Assembly (NCBI GenBank): GCA_963575745.1
Contig: CAUYUJ010007280.1
Span: 370,001-434,000 of the forward strand
Length of the DNA: 64,000 nt
Reading direction: 5' to 3'
Source of the DNA: Prorocentrum cordatum
Lineage: Eukaryota > Sar > Dinophyceae > Prorocentrales > Prorocentraceae
Within the stretch, counting starts at the first letter, position 1; each line of letters opens with the position of its first letter. The notes under the pieces were generated by a model. That model was given only the letters and a program-made list of their open reading frames with translations. It made no database searches and had not been told where the DNA came from. Shown piece after piece: positions 62,322 through 64,000 of this stretch. Both the position numbers and the translations under genes were made by a program.

Positions 62322-62394
62322 CTGGTCGGCCGCGCGCACGTGGCGCGCCCAGTTCTCCACCACGGGCGACAGTGCGTAGCCGGCCTCCCAGCGC
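62322..62394 (-). CDS. Possible exon, 24 codons
   Basis: RWEAGYALSPVVENWARHVR then AADQ, between a CGCGAG|G acceptor and a GA donor, leaving in phase 0. It could precede the P-loop exon, which enters in phase 0. Confidence 0.3.
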
Positions 62395-62915
62395 CTCGCG
62401 GGGCCCAGACGCGGCAAGGGGGCGGCTCAGCCCCAACTTCAAGCGTGCTCTCAAACAGTAGTCCAGGTCCAGATGCGAGACGAGCTACAAAAACGCCCAT
62501 GGCACAAACCAAATTCTTACATTTCCTTAACGAAATCTGGAGTCCACGAGACATGCGACTTTCTATGAAGATGTCCGATGGGTGTATAGCAGATATCGGG
62601 CGGTAGTTTTTCTCCCGATCTAAGCGCCCGAGGAACTCACATTTTCAATCCTGGCGTTTTCGCTCATTATTTTCGGCGTCCGAGCGCCGATTCACGGCCC
62701 CATGGGCAATCGAACGCAGAAACGCGGGAAGAAGCTGCCAACAACAGACTGCCCTCTGGTCGGGACCTCCGCATGGCCGCGGATTCAAAGAAACACCGTC
62801 GGATGTCGGAGACGGAGGGCGTGGGGGGCTAGCGGATGATGGAGGAGGCGGAATAGGAGGAAGGGGGAGAAGGAGGAGGGAGAAGACGAGGAGTTGCAAA
62901 AGGATGGGGGGGAGA
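62395..62915. other. Spacer, no gene seen
   Basis: Mixed-composition DNA followed by a GGAGGA-rich approach to the GAT array. Confidence 0.4.
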
Positions 62916-62916
62916 A

Positions 62917-63115
<199 letters not shown>

Positions 63116-63295
63116 GCTCCTAATCAAACGCCTGGAGGCCCCCGATCAAAGAACAGGGCCTGCAGCTGGCTCTGCCGGCGCATCCCTGCGACGGAGGCGC
63201 CCGCCCTGTGGCGCGGGCACGCGCCCACACCCACCGCCCGGGGGGGTGGCCGACGACGCCTGGGCGCCCCGTGGGCGGTGGCTGTGGGCCCGGTG

Positions 63296-63527
63296 TGGCT
63301 ATACAGGGCAGTTTGTAATACATCGGATTTTTAGAAATATAAGATTTTGAATGCATGACCACTTTGTGAAACAAATTTATATATGCATGTGGGCATTCTG
63401 AGAAGTTTTCTGGACCTTCCCCGAAGGCTCAGAAAACTTTTCAGAAGGCACGACGGCTGCTGAGAAGTCCCACCACCTCCTGAGAAGGCCTTCTCCTTCT
63501 CACTTCCCCCCCTCGCTCGCCGCCGAT
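63296..63527. repeat. Dispersed repeat X, copy 2
   Basis: Compact copy matching the two halves at 100-180 and 935-1003 (ACAGGGCAG..TAATACATCGGAT; CTCACTTCCCCCCCTCGCTC). It contains the foldback AGAAAACTTTTC/GAAGTTTTCT and no minisatellite. Confidence 0.6.
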
Positions 63528-63529
63528 TA

Positions 63530-63726
63530 CCCAGACATGCGACGTCCTGATTTTTTCAGGACGGCGTCCCGGGAAGTCCCGACCCTTTCCCTGGGACCAG
63601 TGTCTCGTCCTGAGTCCCTAAAGATTTCTGACGGTCCCATGCAAGGCCTGGCGAGGGCCCCCCTGGGCCGAAAATAGCCAAAAACCTCCCGTCCTGCTTC
63701 TTGATACGACGCGATATCATGTCTGG
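63530..63726 (+). mobile_element. TIR element family A, intact copy
   Basis: CCCAGACATGCGACGTCCTG to GCGATATCATGTCTGGG, 197 bases, with a small insertion (CTAAAGATTTC) before GACGGTCCC. It abuts repeat X. The last 270 bases of the window show no feature. Confidence 0.8.
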
Positions 63727-64000
63727 GGACATGTCCGCCCCACCCCCCCTCCCAATATTGGTCCGGCCCGGGCCTCCCGGAGCGCACCCGGCAGTCCAGC
63801 GTCGGCGCCGGGACCAGCCGCAGCAGCCTGTCTGTCCGGCCGAGGGCACTTGGCGGTGGACAGACCTCCGTTTAGTAAACCTCCCCTTGCCGAAAATTAG
63901 CCTGGGACCGAAACCGACGGACCTGGACCCGCAAAAATGACGGCCGCGACGCCCTCTCGCGAACCGACAACGGCCAATTCCTCAATCGACGTGTCAGGCT

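Overview
The window looks like dinoflagellate nuclear DNA, probably a Prorocentrum- or Symbiodinium-like genome. The evidence is direct: a relict copy of the dinoflagellate spliced leader sits just upstream of an intronless ORF (25598-25619). The reconstructable introns use GT, GC and GA donors with AG acceptors, mostly AG|G. Every host coding signal I can find is on the minus strand. The rest is dense in low-copy inverted-repeat elements, polypyrimidine tracts and microsatellites. I saw no rRNA, tRNA, CRISPR array or prokaryotic operon.

Layout. 0-7.5 kb: minisatellites, microsatellites and TIR elements, plus a possible RING-type exon (6648-6805, minus). 7.6-26.4 kb: the most unique stretch. 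It holds gene 1 (9660-17035, four exons, 755 codons in one frame after splicing), a frame-broken coding relic inside its large intron, several unassigned minus-strand exons (19.1-23.7 kb), and an SL-tagged intronless retrogene (24191-25591). 27-34 kb: gene 2 (27840-32601, eight exons, 525 codons in frame, novel protein), whose longer introns carry two TIR-element families. 34-47 kb: nested TIR elements, a GT-rich minisatellite flanked by inverted repeats, a 152-bp satellite (39881-40918), trinucleotide arrays and two small exons. 47.9-56.2 kb: a LINE-type retrotransposon of about 6.7 kb on the plus strand, with a gag-like ORF1, AP endonuclease, reverse transcriptase, RNase H and zinc motifs, inserted in a (TCC)n tract. 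56-64 kb: polypyrimidine DNA, a P-loop exon (59956-60096), more TIR elements and microsatellites.

How it fits together. The minus-strand host genes form a unidirectional set, as is usual in dinoflagellates. Their introns are populated by short TIR elements, here named families A to E. Three possible introns are flanked by direct repeats of 15-36 bp, and one element family carries splice-site-like sequence in its termini, so the window may record introner-like intron gain. The LINE supplies the reverse transcriptase activity of the type needed to make retrogenes such as the SL-tagged ORF. It is itself interrupted by an in-frame TGA and by a -1 shift at a run of nine C.

Exon boundaries were deduced by eye from reading frame and splice signals and are not backed by transcripts. 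Two 100-N gaps (5711-5810, 55887-55986) lie inside trinucleotide repeats.
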